DNA from: Metabacillus kandeliae
GTDB taxonomy: Bacteria; Bacillota; Bacilli; Bacillales; Bacillaceae
Reading direction: 5' to 3'
Length of the DNA stretch: 64,000 nucleotides
Assembly: GCF_021166585.1 (NCBI RefSeq)
Contig: NZ_JAJOZE010000001.1
Span: forward strand, 1,072,062 to 1,136,061
Shown: positions 18,922 to 28,288 of the stretch, piece after piece
Layout of the letters: each line of letters begins with the position of its first letter
How positions within the stretch are numbered: the first letter of the stretch is position 1
Program-made: the position numbers and the translations under genes
Notes under the pieces: model-generated
What the model saw: the letters and a program-made list of their open reading frames with translations, nothing else
What the model was told of the DNA's origin: nothing
Databases searched by the model: none

Positions 18922-20451
18922 TTAGTTCACCTCTATTGCCTCTTCAGCCATTTCTCCGTTTAATGTCCATGTTTTGGCTTTCAGGATTTTGACTTTCACA
19001 ATTTGTCCAATCGCGGATTTTGGGCCTTGGAAGTTCACTAGCTTGCTTTTCTCTGTATAGCCGGCTAAAACATCCGGATTGTTTTTGCTTTCGCCCTCTA
19101 CCAATACTTCGACAACCCTGCCTTCATATTCCTTCATTTTCTTGGCAGAAATTTCGTTTACAAGGCTGTTAAGGCGCTGAAGACGCTCTTTTTTCACTTC
19201 CATCGGCACGTTATCCTGCATTTTGGCAGCAGGTGTTCCCTCGCGCGGTGAATAAATGAAAGTATACGCACTGTCGTATTCTACTTCCCTGTAAAGCGAA
19301 AGCGTTTCTTCAAACTGCTCATCTGTTTCATTAGGGAAACCGACAATAATATCTGTTGTCAGCGTCGCATTTGGGATGGCCGCCTTAATTTTCCCGACAA
19401 GTTCAAGGTAGCGCTCCCGGTCATATTTCCGCGCCATCATCTTCAGGACCTCAGAGCTTCCTGACTGAACTGGCAAATGGATATGATCAAGCAGGTTGCC
19501 GCCTTTTGCAAGAACTTCAATCAGCCTGTCGTCGAAATCGCGCGGATGGCTTGTAGTGAATCGGATGCGCGGGATATTGATTTTCCGGAGCTCATCCATA
19601 AGATCGCCCAGGCCATAAGTCAAGTCAGCGAAGTCTTTGCCGTATGCATTCACATTTTGGCCAAGCAGTGTAATTTCCTTATAGCCCTGTGCAGCAAGTC
19701 CGCGGACTTCATGAATGATTTCCTCAGGACGGCGTGATCTTTCCTTGCCGCGGGTATATGGCACAATGCAGTACGTACAAAACTTATCGCAGCCGTACAT
19801 AATGTTTACCCAGCCTTTTGTGCCACCTTTTCTGGCTCTTGGCAGGTTCTCGATTACGTCTCCTTCTTTTGACCACACTTCTACAACCATTTCTTTAGAA
19901 AGGTAGGCTTCGTTAAGAATTTGCGGAAGACGATGAATATTATGCGTTCCAAAAATCATATCAATATGAGCATGCTTTTGCATGATTTTATTTACGACGG
20001 ATTCTTCCTGTGACATGCAGCCGCAAACACCTACAAGGAGATCAGGCTTTTCTAATTTCAACGGCTTTAAATGTCCGATTTCACCAAATACCTTGTTTTC
20101 AGCATTTTCCCTTATGGCACATGTATTCAGCAAAATAACATTTGCATCCTCAACTCCATCTGCCGGCTCATAGCCAAGCGCAAGAAAAATGCCTGCCATG
20201 ACTTCTGTATCGTGCTCATTCATCTGGCAGCCATAAGTGCGAATGTAAAACTTCTTCCCGTCACCCATGTTCTTGAATTCTTCCGGGATTGAAAAGTCAC
20301 TTTCGTATTTCACATCTTCTTTGCCGCGTTTTTTCGCGTCCTTTAAGGATGGCGGCATATATACTGCCTGAAAATACTTGCTATAATCCTTTTCGGATTT
20401 TTTGTCCGAAGAATCTGCCAAAGTATTTTCAAGACGCTGTTTTTCATTCAT
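18922..20451 (-). CDS. miaB: MiaB, tRNA-2-methylthio-N6-dimethylallyladenosine synthase
   Basis: Radical SAM methylthiotransferase that converts i6A37 to ms2i6A37, acting after MiaA. 509 residues: a ~65-residue N-terminal extension usual in Bacillus; the MTTase domain with its three cysteines ([25 protein letters not shown]); the radical SAM motif CDKFCTYC; a C-terminal TRAM domain. AAAGGAG lies about 10 bases before the ATG at 20451. ricA follows after one base. B. subtilis name ymcB. Confidence 0.97.
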   Translation of the reverse strand: MNEKQRLENTLADSSDKKSEKDYSKYFQAVYMPPSLKDAKKRGKEDVKYESDFSIPEEFKNMGDGKKFYIRTYGCQMNEHDTEVMAGIFLALGYEPADGVEDANVILLNTCAIRENAENKVFGEIGHLKPLKLEKPDLLVGVCGCMSQEESVVNKIMQKHAHIDMIFGTHNIHRLPQILNEAYLSKEMVVEVWSKEGDVIENLPRARKGGTKGWVNIMYGCDKFCTYCIVPYTRGKERSRRPEEIIHEVRGLAAQGYKEITLLGQNVNAYGKDFADLTYGLGDLMDELRKINIPRIRFTTSHPRDFDDRLIEVLAKGGNLLDHIHLPVQSGSSEVLKMMARKYDRERYLELVGKIKAAIPNATLTTDIIVGFPNETDEQFEETLSLYREVEYDSAYTFIYSPREGTPAAKMQDNVPMEVKKERLQRLNSLVNEISAKKMKEYEGRVVEVLVEGESKNNPDVLAGYTEKSKLVNFQGPKSAIGQIVKVKILKAKTWTLNGEMAEEAIEVN

Positions 20452-20640
20452 GCTAAAAAACTCCTTTCATTGCCTGCTGCCTGTAATCATCTTTAACATT
20501 GCCATCATATAAAAATTGTTTTTTAAGAAGCGGAAGCCGAAAAAAAAACAGTATTTTCTCAGTCTGCCAATAGTTAAGTATAACTTTTCCAATGGGGAAT
20601 CTCAAGGGGAGAAGTCTTCCTCTTACAGACATTTCCATAA

Positions 20641-20666
20641 AAAAGAGAGGGGCAGCCCTCTCTTTT
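20641..20666. terminator. kbl terminator
   Basis: Eleven-base perfect stem AAAAGAGAGGG / CCCTCTCTTTT around GCAG, followed on the minus strand by more T. Ends the tdh-kbl transcript. Confidence 0.85.
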
Positions 20667-20667
20667 A

Positions 20668-21846
20668 TCAGGAAATTATGTTTAATTCTCTGCCTGCTTT
20701 TTCAAAGATTCTGAGCGCCTTTTGAAGCTCCTCTTTTGAATGCTGCGCAGTAACGATGGTCCGGACTCTCGCCTGCCCTTTCGCTACGGTTGGGAAGGCA
20801 ATCCCTTGAGCAAATACGCCGTATTGAAGCAATTTATCAGAGAACTGATGAGATAGCGCTTCGCCGCCGACCATAACAGGTGTGATCGGTGTTTCGCTTG
20901 TGCCTGTCTCAAAGCCAAGATCCCTCAGCCCTTTTTTAAAGAACTTCGTGTTTTCCCAAAGCTTTTCAATTAATTCAGGCTCTTCAATCAGCACATTGAT
21001 GGCTTCTATGCATGCCTCTGTTACAGCTGGCGGATGCGAAGTGCTGAAAAGAAACGGCCTTCCTTTATGAATCAGGTAGTCTATCAATGTTCTTGTGCTT
21101 GCCACATAGCCTCCCAACACACCGATTGCTTTGCTCAGCGTGCCGACCTGGATATGAACACGGCCGTCAAGACCGAAATGGTTAACAGTGCCGCGGCCAT
21201 TTGCTCCAAGAACTCCTGAAGCGTGAGCGTCATCAACCATTATAAGAGCATCATATTTTTCAGCAAGCTCCACAATTTCAGGAAGCGGAGCGATGTTGCC
21301 ATCCATTGAAAAAACGCCGTCCGTAACGATCAGACGTACTCTGTAATCTGCTGATTCCTTCAGCGCCCGCTCCAAATCAGCCATATCCACATGCTTGTAA
21401 ACCTTGCGCCCGGCTTTTGTCAGCCTGATCCCGTCAATAATGGATGCATGGTTTAAGGCATCAGAAATGACAACATCCTGATCTGTCAAAATAGCAGAAA
21501 GGACACCCTGATTTGTTGTAAAGCCTGACTGAAACACAAGCGCCGCTTCTGTATGCTTAAAATCGGCGAGCTTCTTTTCCAACTCTTCATGCATGCAAAG
21601 CGTGCCGGCTATTGTTCTGACTGAGCCCGTTCCTGCCCCGTACTGCTCTACAGCTTTAAGAGCTGCTTTTCTTAGTCTCGGATGGCTTGTTAATCCTAGA
21701 TAATTATTAGAAGAAAGCTGAATAACTTCCTTTCCGTTAATAACAACCTTTGATCCCTGTTCAGATTGCAGAGGAATAAGCTTTCGGAACGTTCCCTGCT
21801 CCTTCATTTCATCAAGTTCTGCCTGCAGATATTCAAAGCCTTTCAT
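20668..21846 (-). CDS. kbl: Kbl, 2-amino-3-ketobutyrate CoA ligase
   Basis: PLP enzyme that cleaves 2-amino-3-ketobutyrate with CoA to glycine and acetyl-CoA, the second step of threonine breakdown after Tdh. 392 residues: [18 protein letters not shown], the [11 protein letters not shown] aspartate that pairs with the cofactor, and VGTLSKAIG with the Schiff-base lysine near residue 240. Start 21846 has AGGAGGG upstream; the longer frame to 21897 overlaps tdh and has no site. Member of the alpha-oxoamine synthase family, so BioF is the alternative, but the tdh neighbour settles it. Confidence 0.95.
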   Translation of the reverse strand: MKGFEYLQAELDEMKEQGTFRKLIPLQSEQGSKVVINGKEVIQLSSNNYLGLTSHPRLRKAALKAVEQYGAGTGSVRTIAGTLCMHEELEKKLADFKHTEAALVFQSGFTTNQGVLSAILTDQDVVISDALNHASIIDGIRLTKAGRKVYKHVDMADLERALKESADYRVRLIVTDGVFSMDGNIAPLPEIVELAEKYDALIMVDDAHASGVLGANGRGTVNHFGLDGRVHIQVGTLSKAIGVLGGYVASTRTLIDYLIHKGRPFLFSTSHPPAVTEACIEAINVLIEEPELIEKLWENTKFFKKGLRDLGFETGTSETPITPVMVGGEALSHQFSDKLLQYGVFAQGIAFPTVAKGQARVRTIVTAQHSKEELQKALRIFEKAGRELNIIS

Positions 21847-21869
21847 AACTAAATCCCTCCTGTTTGTTT

Positions 21870-22910
21870 TTATGGGTGAAGCACCACTTTGCCGCATTTG
21901 CCCTGAATCATTAAATCAAAGCCCTGTGCGAAATCTTCCAGCTGAAAGTGATGGGTGATCATCGGCTTCACATCAACCTGGCCGGATTTTAAGAGCCTTG
22001 AGACCTGCTCCCATGTTTCATACATTTTTCTTCCCGTAATGCCCTGAACGGTAACGCCTTTAAAAACGACATCATTTGTTATGTCTATTTCCACCGGACG
22101 GACAGGCAGGCTTAAGATGGAAACTCTTCCGCCGTTTGTTACCATTTTAAACCCCTGATTCATGGCAATCGGATGGCCTGACATTTCACAGACAACATCA
22201 ACCCCATGTCCATCTGTCAGCAGCTGAACTGCCGCAAGAGGGTCCTCTTTTCCAGAATTGATTGTGCTTGTCGCTCCCATTTGCCTTGCCAGCTCCAGAC
22301 GGTAATCATTTAAATCAAGGGCGATCACTTGAGAAGCACCTGCTGCTTTTGCAACACCCGCAGCCATGATGCCGATTGGACCGCATCCTATAATCGCAAC
22401 CGTTTTCCCTGCAACCTCGCCTGAGAGCACAGTATGAACGGCATTTCCCATCGGCTCCTGAACAGATGCCACATCAAACGGCATATCTTCGGGATTCTTC
22501 CACAGGTTTACTGCTGGAAGAGCCACATATTCAGCAAAACAGCCATCTGTATCAACACCGATGATTTTAGTGTTTTTGCAAATATGGTATTTTCCGGTTA
22601 AGCACTGCGGGCACGTTCCGCATACAATATGCGTTTCTGCAGAAACTTTATCACCAGGCTTTACATTTGTTACTTTATCTCCGATTTCCACCACTTCTCC
22701 GGAAAATTCATGCCCGAATGTATATGGCGGGTTAACCCTGCTTTCTGACCATTCATCCCATGTGTAAATATGGACATCTGTACCGCAAATGGAGGTTGCT
22801 TTTACTCTAATCAGCACTTCATCCTCTTTGATCTGCGGGATATCGACGACTTGCAGCTCTGCTCCATATCCTCTGGAGTTCTTTACAACCGCTTTCATCT
22901 TTCCATTCAC
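21870..22910 (-). CDS. tdh: Tdh, L-threonine 3-dehydrogenase
   Basis: Zinc, NAD-dependent medium-chain dehydrogenase oxidising L-threonine to 2-amino-3-ketobutyrate. [10 protein letters not shown] holds the catalytic zinc Cys, GHEFSG the His-Glu; four cysteines of the structural zinc loop occur in [15 protein letters not shown]; the NAD fold is [12 protein letters not shown] chose the GTG at 22908-22910 (MNGKMKAV), because AAGGGGAG is about 8 bases upstream and the family N-terminus then fits; a GTG at 22919 would abut the ribosome site. 346 residues. The next gene, kbl, is 23 bases away. Confidence 0.95.
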   Translation of the reverse strand: MNGKMKAVVKNSRGYGAELQVVDIPQIKEDEVLIRVKATSICGTDVHIYTWDEWSESRVNPPYTFGHEFSGEVVEIGDKVTNVKPGDKVSAETHIVCGTCPQCLTGKYHICKNTKIIGVDTDGCFAEYVALPAVNLWKNPEDMPFDVASVQEPMGNAVHTVLSGEVAGKTVAIIGCGPIGIMAAGVAKAAGASQVIALDLNDYRLELARQMGATSTINSGKEDPLAAVQLLTDGHGVDVVCEMSGHPIAMNQGFKMVTNGGRVSILSLPVRPVEIDITNDVVFKGVTVQGITGRKMYETWEQVSRLLKSGQVDVKPMITHHFQLEDFAQGFDLMIQGKCGKVVLHP

Positions 22911-22937
22911 AAAATACACTCCCCTTATCTAACCTGC

Positions 22938-22955
22938 TAATCTACCAGTAGATTA
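22938..22955. promoter_or_regulatory. Operator-like palindrome upstream of tdh-kbl
   Basis: TAATCTAC-CA-GTAGATTA, two perfect 8-base arms, 28 bases before the tdh start and overlapping where a promoter would be expected. No protein is assigned to it. The rest of the gap to korB shows no gene. Confidence 0.45.
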
Positions 22956-23125
22956 ACATGCTTCGACAAGGAAGTAAAGATCGCTTTCCTCCTCAGGCGG
23001 ACAGTTGATTGCCTGTGGAAAATTACAGCCGATTTTTTTAAAGCGCTTTCCTCTCGGGGGCATTCTAAGACAGCCGCTGCAGGAAAAAATTTCGGCGCAC
23101 CCCGCCTTTTTTGCAAGAATATAAA

Positions 23126-23152
23126 AAACAGCCGGGTAAAATCCGGCTGTTT
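23126..23152 (-). terminator. korAB terminator
   Basis: AAACAGCCGG / CCGGCTGTTT with a 7-base loop and a T-run on the minus strand. Lies 5 bases after the korB stop. Confidence 0.8.
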
Positions 23153-23156
23153 CACA

Positions 23157-24023
23157 TTACATGAATTCTGCTGTGAGTGACTGAAACACTTCTTCCGACA
23201 TAGTGAGCTCTGCCTCTGCAAGAGGTTCAGCTCCGTAGCCTGACAGCATCTCCTGGTAGGACGGTCTTTCCTTATTTTGATAAATTAACCCTGTCAGCAA
23301 TCCTTTATATTGCATAACAGCCTGCATCGCCTGCATCCTGTCAGACGAATCGTATTCATCCAGCTCAGACAGCTTCGTGAGGTTCTGCTTGAACCATTCG
23401 TACGTGTTGACTTTATTGTAGGTTACACAGGGACTGTAGACATTAATAAAAGAAAATCCCTTATGCGTCATGCCTGCTTCAATCAGTGACGTCAGCTCCT
23501 TCAAGTCTGTTGAAAAGCTCTGTGCAACAAAAGTTGCCCCTGCTGACAGCGCCATTTCAAGAATAGAGAGGGCGCTTTCCACTGAACCGTTAGGGGTGCT
23601 CTTTGTGACAAAGCCCGTGTCGCTCCTCGGCGATGTCTGGCCTTTTGTGAGACCGTATACCTGGTTATCCATTACGATATACGTAATGTCGATATTTCTT
23701 CTGATAGCGTGAATGGTATGCCCCATTCCGATCGCAAATCCATCTCCGTCTCCTCCTGATGCAATAACAGCCAGATCCTTGTTTGCCATTTTTACACCTT
23801 GTGCGATGGGAAGCGAACGGCCATGAATTCCGTGAAAGCCGTAGGAATTGATATAGCCAGATATTCGTCCTGAGCAGCCGATTCCTGAAATGACCGCAAG
23901 CTGGTGAGGCTCAAGGCCAAGATTTGCCGCAGCCCGCTGAATGGCAGCCTGTACAGAAAAATCACCGCAGCCAGGGCACCAGTTTGGCTTGATCTGATTA
24001 CGAAAGTCTTTTACTGTAGCCAA
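23157..24023 (-). CDS. korB: 2-oxoacid:ferredoxin oxidoreductase, beta subunit
   Basis: Thiamine-diphosphate subunit of a CoA-acylating 2-oxoacid:ferredoxin oxidoreductase, probably acting on 2-oxoglutarate. 288 residues; WCPGCGDFSVQAAIQRA at the N-terminus and GGDGDGFAIGMGH, the Mg-ThDP motif, at about residue 90. The start is TTG at 24021-24023, directly after the korA stop, with AAGGAG 8 bases upstream inside korA. Substrate choice is by family similarity to KorB; pyruvate cannot be excluded. Confidence 0.92.
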   Translation of the reverse strand: MATVKDFRNQIKPNWCPGCGDFSVQAAIQRAAANLGLEPHQLAVISGIGCSGRISGYINSYGFHGIHGRSLPIAQGVKMANKDLAVIASGGDGDGFAIGMGHTIHAIRRNIDITYIVMDNQVYGLTKGQTSPRSDTGFVTKSTPNGSVESALSILEMALSAGATFVAQSFSTDLKELTSLIEAGMTHKGFSFINVYSPCVTYNKVNTYEWFKQNLTKLSELDEYDSSDRMQAMQAVMQYKGLLTGLIYQNKERPSYQEMLSGYGAEPLAEAELTMSEEVFQSLTAEFM

Positions 24024-25751
24024 TTATACCAGCTCCTTGCATTTATCATAAACTTCTTTCGGCAAAAACGGATTTCCTTCATATTTTAAGAGACTATGGA
24101 TTTTATCTGCATGGCCGGCATTCATCTTAATAATGTTTGCGAGCTGCCCTGTAGCATTATTTTCAACAACAAGAACCTTCTTAGCCTGAGCGAGATACGG
24201 CATTAGCGCATCAGCTGGAAAAGGGTGAAGCAGCCTTACATGCACATGACCGGTCTCGATGCCTTCTTTTTCCAGCCTGCTGCATGCCTCTTCAATCGCT
24301 CCCCTTGTCGAGTTAAAGCCGATCAAAAGAACATCGCTTTCTTTTGGTTCACTGGCAGAGTGAATCGGCCGTTTGATGCTCATGCCCGACAGCTTGCGCA
24401 TCCTTTTATCCATTTGCGCGATCCGGTTGAAAGCCCCTTCAGACGGTTTGCCTGTTTCATCATGTTCAACGCCTGTCACATGATGAATGCCGTTTTCCGT
24501 GCCAGGGAAAGACCTTTTAGAAACGCCTTCTGGTGTGACCTCATATCTTCTGAACGCGCCCTTTTCTGCCAGTTCTTCCTCGCCTGCAAGCTGGCCTCTT
24601 CGTATTTCAATTTTATTGTAATCCAAAGGTTCAACAGACTGTTTCCCAAGCGAAAGCTGCAAATCTGACAAAAGGATAACAGGACATTGAAATTCCTCAG
24701 CCAGATTAAATGCCTCAATGGTGTCATAAAAAGCTTCCTGGACAGTGCTTGGAGCGAGCACAATCTTAGGGATTTCTCCATGAGTGCCGTAGATCATTGC
24801 CATCAGATCAGATTGCTCCTGTTTTGTCGGCAAACCGGTACTCGGGCCTCCTCTTTGCGTGTCGATAATCACAAGCGGAGTTTCAGTAATGCCGGCAAGA
24901 CCGATCGCTTCCATCATCAGGGAGAGCCCGGGCCCCGCTGAAGCTGTAAAAGATCTTGCGCCTGCATAATTCGCACCAATGGCCATTGTACATGCAGCAA
25001 TTTCATCTTCTGTCTGAATGACTGTGCCGCCGAATTTCGGCAGTTTTTTGATCATGTATTCCATAATTTCTGATGCGGGAGTAATGGGATAGGCCGCCAT
25101 AAAGCGGGCTCCTCCTGCAAGGGCTCCCATCGCAATGGCATCATTGCCGATCATGAACATTCTTCTTTTTCCATCCGCCTTGTCAAGATGGTAGCGGTCT
25201 TCCATATAGCCAAGCTGCGTCTTTACATATTCTGCTCCCTGCCTGATTGCTTCCATGTTTTTTTCCACAATCTGCATTCCTTTTCTGCCATATGTGTCTG
25301 CAACCACTTCCCTGAAGGCTTCAGAATCAATATTAAGCAATGTGCTTGATGCCCCGATGGCAGCCATGTTTTTCATAAGCGGCGTTCCAAGGCCTGAAGC
25401 AATGTCTGTGAAAGGGATAACGAATAGAATTGCCTGATGATTTTCAGGAAGAACAGGTTTAAATTTTGCGTCTGCCAGAACAATGCCTCCGTGAACTAAT
25501 TCATCTGCATTCACATCAATTGTTTCCTGGTCAAAAGCAACCAGAATATCAAGGTCATCTGATACAGACCTGACTTCTTTCGTACTGACTCGGATTTTAT
25601 TGTTCGTGTGCCCGCCCTTGATTCTTGAAGAAAAATGCCTGTATCCATACAAATAGTACCCTAGCCGGTTGAGGGCAGCCGCGAATACCTCACCTGTCGA
25701 CTCGATCCCTTCCCCCTGCTGGCCGCCCACTTTCCACGAAAGCTGCTCCAT
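24024..25751 (-). CDS. korA: 2-oxoacid:ferredoxin oxidoreductase, fused gamma-alpha subunit
   Basis: 575 residues with two domains: gamma (1-190, VGGQQGEGIESTGEVFA at its start) and alpha (from about 195, GNDAIAMGALAGGARFMAAYPITPASE), followed by the C-terminal transketolase-like domain. It works with KorB to form acyl-CoA and reduced ferredoxin. No ferredoxin-type cysteine clusters are seen, so an external ferredoxin accepts electrons. Contiguous with korB. B. subtilis lacks the pair at this locus but many other bacilli have it here. Confidence 0.92.
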   Translation of the reverse strand: MEQLSWKVGGQQGEGIESTGEVFAAALNRLGYYLYGYRHFSSRIKGGHTNNKIRVSTKEVRSVSDDLDILVAFDQETIDVNADELVHGGIVLADAKFKPVLPENHQAILFVIPFTDIASGLGTPLMKNMAAIGASSTLLNIDSEAFREVVADTYGRKGMQIVEKNMEAIRQGAEYVKTQLGYMEDRYHLDKADGKRRMFMIGNDAIAMGALAGGARFMAAYPITPASEIMEYMIKKLPKFGGTVIQTEDEIAACTMAIGANYAGARSFTASAGPGLSLMMEAIGLAGITETPLVIIDTQRGGPSTGLPTKQEQSDLMAMIYGTHGEIPKIVLAPSTVQEAFYDTIEAFNLAEEFQCPVILLSDLQLSLGKQSVEPLDYNKIEIRRGQLAGEEELAEKGAFRRYEVTPEGVSKRSFPGTENGIHHVTGVEHDETGKPSEGAFNRIAQMDKRMRKLSGMSIKRPIHSASEPKESDVLLIGFNSTRGAIEEACSRLEKEGIETGHVHVRLLHPFPADALMPYLAQAKKVLVVENNATGQLANIIKMNAGHADKIHSLLKYEGNPFLPKEVYDKCKELV

Positions 25752-25851
25752 CTCTGCCGATCCCCCTCATTCATGCACTCGCTTTTCCATATCTTTTATT
25801 TTAGGTAATGCTTTCAAAAGAAACAACCCAATATTTTGATTTTTCTGATAT

Positions 25852-26772
25852 TTATTCAGGCAATCGATCCGCAAAATTGCTGTACAAGAATCTTTCGACA
25901 AGACTCTCCGGATACCGCTTTAAAAGTTCTTGAATGAGGCTGTCATACCCCTTATAGCTCTCAAGCCCTGTAATCGTTTCTTCAATTCCGTCAAAATCTG
26001 ATCCGAAACCAAGATGCATGCTGCCCCCAAGAGAACAAATGTAGTCTACATGATGCAGCAGATCATGCAGCACAGGCTTCCCGCCTGCTGTAAATTGCGG
26101 AACAAATGTGACACCAATTGCCCCGTCTTTTTCCATTAACGCTTTCAGCTGGCTGTCATTCAAATTTCTTGGATGAGGACAGAGCTTATAAGCATTGGAA
26201 TGTGAGGCAACAGGATATTCAGCCCGCTCAAGCACATCCCAAAAACTCTGTTCAGACAAATGGGATAAGTCTGTCCATACTTTCATTTCATTAAATGAGT
26301 CCACAAGACGGCATCCCAGCTCTGACAATCCTCCGTTCCTTGTTTCAAGAGCTCCGTCCGCGAAATAATTAGCATAGTTCCATGTCAGATTAAAGCTTCT
26401 GACACCAAGCCGGTAAAGAGTTTCTGCGAGATTGACCGAATTTCCGAGCGGCCCGCATCCTTCAAGGGTTAATAAAGCACCGATTTCTCCCTCTGCCAGA
26501 TTTTCGGCTTCTTTTTTTGATGTAATGTGTTTGATTGATGGAAAACGCTGCAGAATGCAGGAATGAAATAGAGAAATTTGCTTCAGCACAGCAGGCAATT
26601 TTTCCTCTTGAGGCAAATAATCAGGGATAAATACTGCAAAGCATTGAATTTTGGCAGAATGATCAAACAGCTGCTGAAGAGAAGACTGCACACCTGCTCC
26701 ACTGTATACATCAATAGAGGGATCCAGCCATAATTTATAAAGCAAGTCACAATGCGCATCAAAAATCTGCAA
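25852..26772 (-). CDS. Membrane dipeptidase family (peptidase M19)
   Basis: 306-residue zinc dipeptidase related to renal dipeptidase. FDAHCDLLYKL (His-x-Asp ligands) lies at the N-terminus, LLTLEGCGPLG contains the bridging Glu, ASHSNAYKLCPHPRNLND the next His and substrate Arg, and HLGFGSDFDGI a further acid. No signal peptide, so cytoplasmic. The start is TTG at 26770-26772 with AGGAGGG 8 bases upstream. It lies between spoVS and korA, a common position in bacilli outside the B. subtilis group. Physiological substrate unknown. Confidence 0.88.
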   Translation of the reverse strand: MQIFDAHCDLLYKLWLDPSIDVYSGAGVQSSLQQLFDHSAKIQCFAVFIPDYLPQEEKLPAVLKQISLFHSCILQRFPSIKHITSKKEAENLAEGEIGALLTLEGCGPLGNSVNLAETLYRLGVRSFNLTWNYANYFADGALETRNGGLSELGCRLVDSFNEMKVWTDLSHLSEQSFWDVLERAEYPVASHSNAYKLCPHPRNLNDSQLKALMEKDGAIGVTFVPQFTAGGKPVLHDLLHHVDYICSLGGSMHLGFGSDFDGIEETITGLESYKGYDSLIQELLKRYPESLVERFLYSNFADRLPE

Positions 26773-26825
26773 CAGCTTTCCCTCCTATACTTAGTAAGAA
26801 CAGCAGGAGTTACAATTAAAAACAA

Positions 26826-26850
26826 CCTGTTCGCCGTATAGGCGGACAGG
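26826..26850 (-). terminator. spoVS terminator
   Basis: CCTGTTCGCC / GGCGGACAGG with a GTATA loop and one G-U pair, followed on the minus strand by TTGTTTTTAA. Fifteen bases after the spoVS stop. Confidence 0.75.
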
Positions 26851-26864
26851 CTGCTTCATATAAG

Positions 26865-27125
26865 TTATCGAGGCTCTACGATCAGCTTAATCGCAGTACG
26901 TTCTTCACCGTCAATTTGAATATCTGTAAAAGCAGGAATGCAGATCAGATCCACTCCACTGGGTGCTACAAATCCTCTTGCAATCGCTACTGCTTTTACT
27001 GCCTGGTTAAGCGCGCCCGCTCCAATTGCTTGAATTTCAGCAGCACCGCGCTCACGCAATACTCCTGCGAGCGCACCGGCAACGGAATTTGGATTAGACT
27101 TAGCTGAAACTTTTAATATTTCCAT
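26865..27125 (-). CDS. spoVS: SpoVS, stage V sporulation protein (Alba-like fold)
   Basis: 86 residues and virtually identical to B. subtilis SpoVS by memory (MEILKVSAKSNPNSVAGALA onwards). A small nucleic-acid-binding-like protein affecting septation, spore coat assembly and sporulation timing. Start 27125 has AAGGGGG about 7 bases upstream; the longer frame to 27152 adds nine residues not found in the family. Sigma-H control is known in B. subtilis, but I could not place a sigma-H promoter with confidence. The 257 bases to ymdB hold no gene. Confidence 0.97.
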   Translation of the reverse strand: MEILKVSAKSNPNSVAGALAGVLRERGAAEIQAIGAGALNQAVKAVAIARGFVAPSGVDLICIPAFTDIQIDGEERTAIKLIVEPR

Positions 27126-27382
27126 TCGTGGTTCCCCCTTATTCTTTACCATGAATCGTCTGAAATCCCTTGGAACACTGATTATTGGATATTGTCCAAA
27201 AAGCTCATCCCCATGTGCTTTTTAAAACGAATTCGGCTAATCATTCCATTGATACTATATTCACTAGTGAAGAGGGGTATTCCTGCCTGAATCTTGTTTT
27301 TTTCAAAAAATTCAAATAGATGCCAGCGTCTCTGAAAAGAGCTTGAGGGAGATTGCCCCAAGTTTTTCAAAACGATTGACTG

Positions 27383-28177
27383 CTAATCAAAAAAGAGGTG
27401 GTCATCATTAATCTGAATGCGTTTAATGCTTTTGCCAAAACCTGTTTTGCTGTCCAATTCCACAAGAACTCCGCTCAGCTGTGTCCGGCCCTCTGCTGTG
27501 TCAAACCGAACAGGCAATGAAGTCAGGAATCTTTTTATGACCGCATCTCTTTCCACCCCGAGAATCCCGTCATAAGGTCCTGTCATACCTGCATCAGTTA
27601 AGTAAGCTGTTCCTTTCGGGAGAATCCTCTCATCTGCAGTCTGAACATGTGTGTGAGTGCCGACAACAGCAGACACACGGCCATCGAGATACCAGCCGAT
27701 CGCCTGCTTCTCACTCGTTGCTTCTCCGTGAAAATCAACAAATATATACGGCGTGCGTTTGCGCGCCTCTTCTACCAGTTCATCTGCTTTTCGAAAAGGG
27801 CAGTCAATCGGAGGAAGGAATGTCCGGCCCTGCAAATTGATGACCGCGATTTCTTTCCCTCCAGCCTTAAAATAATAAATGCCTTTGCCTGGTGTTCCGG
27901 GCGGGTAGTTAGCCGGTCTGATCAGCTGCGGGCTTTTATCGATAAACTCAAAGATCTCTTTCTTGTCCCACGTATGGTTTCCCATCGTTATAACATTTGC
28001 GCCCGCTTCCAGCAATTCGCGATAAAGCTTTTCTGTCAGTCCTTTGCCGTGCGCAGCATTTTCCCCGTTCACAATAATTGCGTTTGGACGATGTTTTGAT
28101 TTCAGCTTAGGGAGGTAATGTTTAATCATATCCCTGCCCGCATGACCAACAACATCTCCTATAAAAAGTATTTTCAT
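27383..28177 (-). CDS. ymdB: YmdB, metallophosphodiesterase of cell-fate control
   Basis: 264-residue dinuclear metal phosphodiesterase with 2',3'-cyclic nucleotide activity in B. subtilis, where it is needed for biofilm gene expression and affects RNA decay. All motifs are visible: GDVVG (residue 7), NGENAAHG, GNHTWD near residue 67, DFHGEATSEK and GTHTHVQTAD near residue 175. GGAAGGG precedes the ATG at 28177. It follows rny (terminator between), the usual neighbour. Confidence 0.96.
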   Translation of the reverse strand: MKILFIGDVVGHAGRDMIKHYLPKLKSKHRPNAIIVNGENAAHGKGLTEKLYRELLEAGANVITMGNHTWDKKEIFEFIDKSPQLIRPANYPPGTPGKGIYYFKAGGKEIAVINLQGRTFLPPIDCPFRKADELVEEARKRTPYIFVDFHGEATSEKQAIGWYLDGRVSAVVGTHTHVQTADERILPKGTAYLTDAGMTGPYDGILGVERDAVIKRFLTSLPVRFDTAEGRTQLSGVLVELDSKTGFGKSIKRIQINDDHLFFD

Positions 28178-28248
28178 GAAGCAGCCCTTCCATCAGTCAT
28201 AGTCAGTTTTGTTTCTGCTAATAGTCTTGCACAATTTCAGAAAAAAAT

Positions 28249-28274
28249 AAAGCAGCGTGAAATCACGCCGCTTT
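28249..28274 (-). terminator. rny terminator
   Basis: AAAGCAGCGTGA / TCACGCCGCTTT with one internal mismatch and an AA loop, followed on the minus strand by ATTTTTTT. Confidence 0.75.
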
Positions 28275-28288
28275 ACTAGAGTATAGCA

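Noticed and set aside
22937-23221. Minus-strand 94-codon frame between korB and tdh
   Set aside because: Crosses the korAB terminator and overlaps korB; composition is not protein-like.
27126-27160. Sigma-H promoter for spoVS (AAGAAT-like -10)
   Set aside because: A GAAT match sits so close to the ATG that the transcript would start in the ribosome site.
27182-27370. Minus-strand 62-codon frame between ymdB and spoVS
   Set aside because: No recognisable family and no good ribosome site; possible but not supportable.
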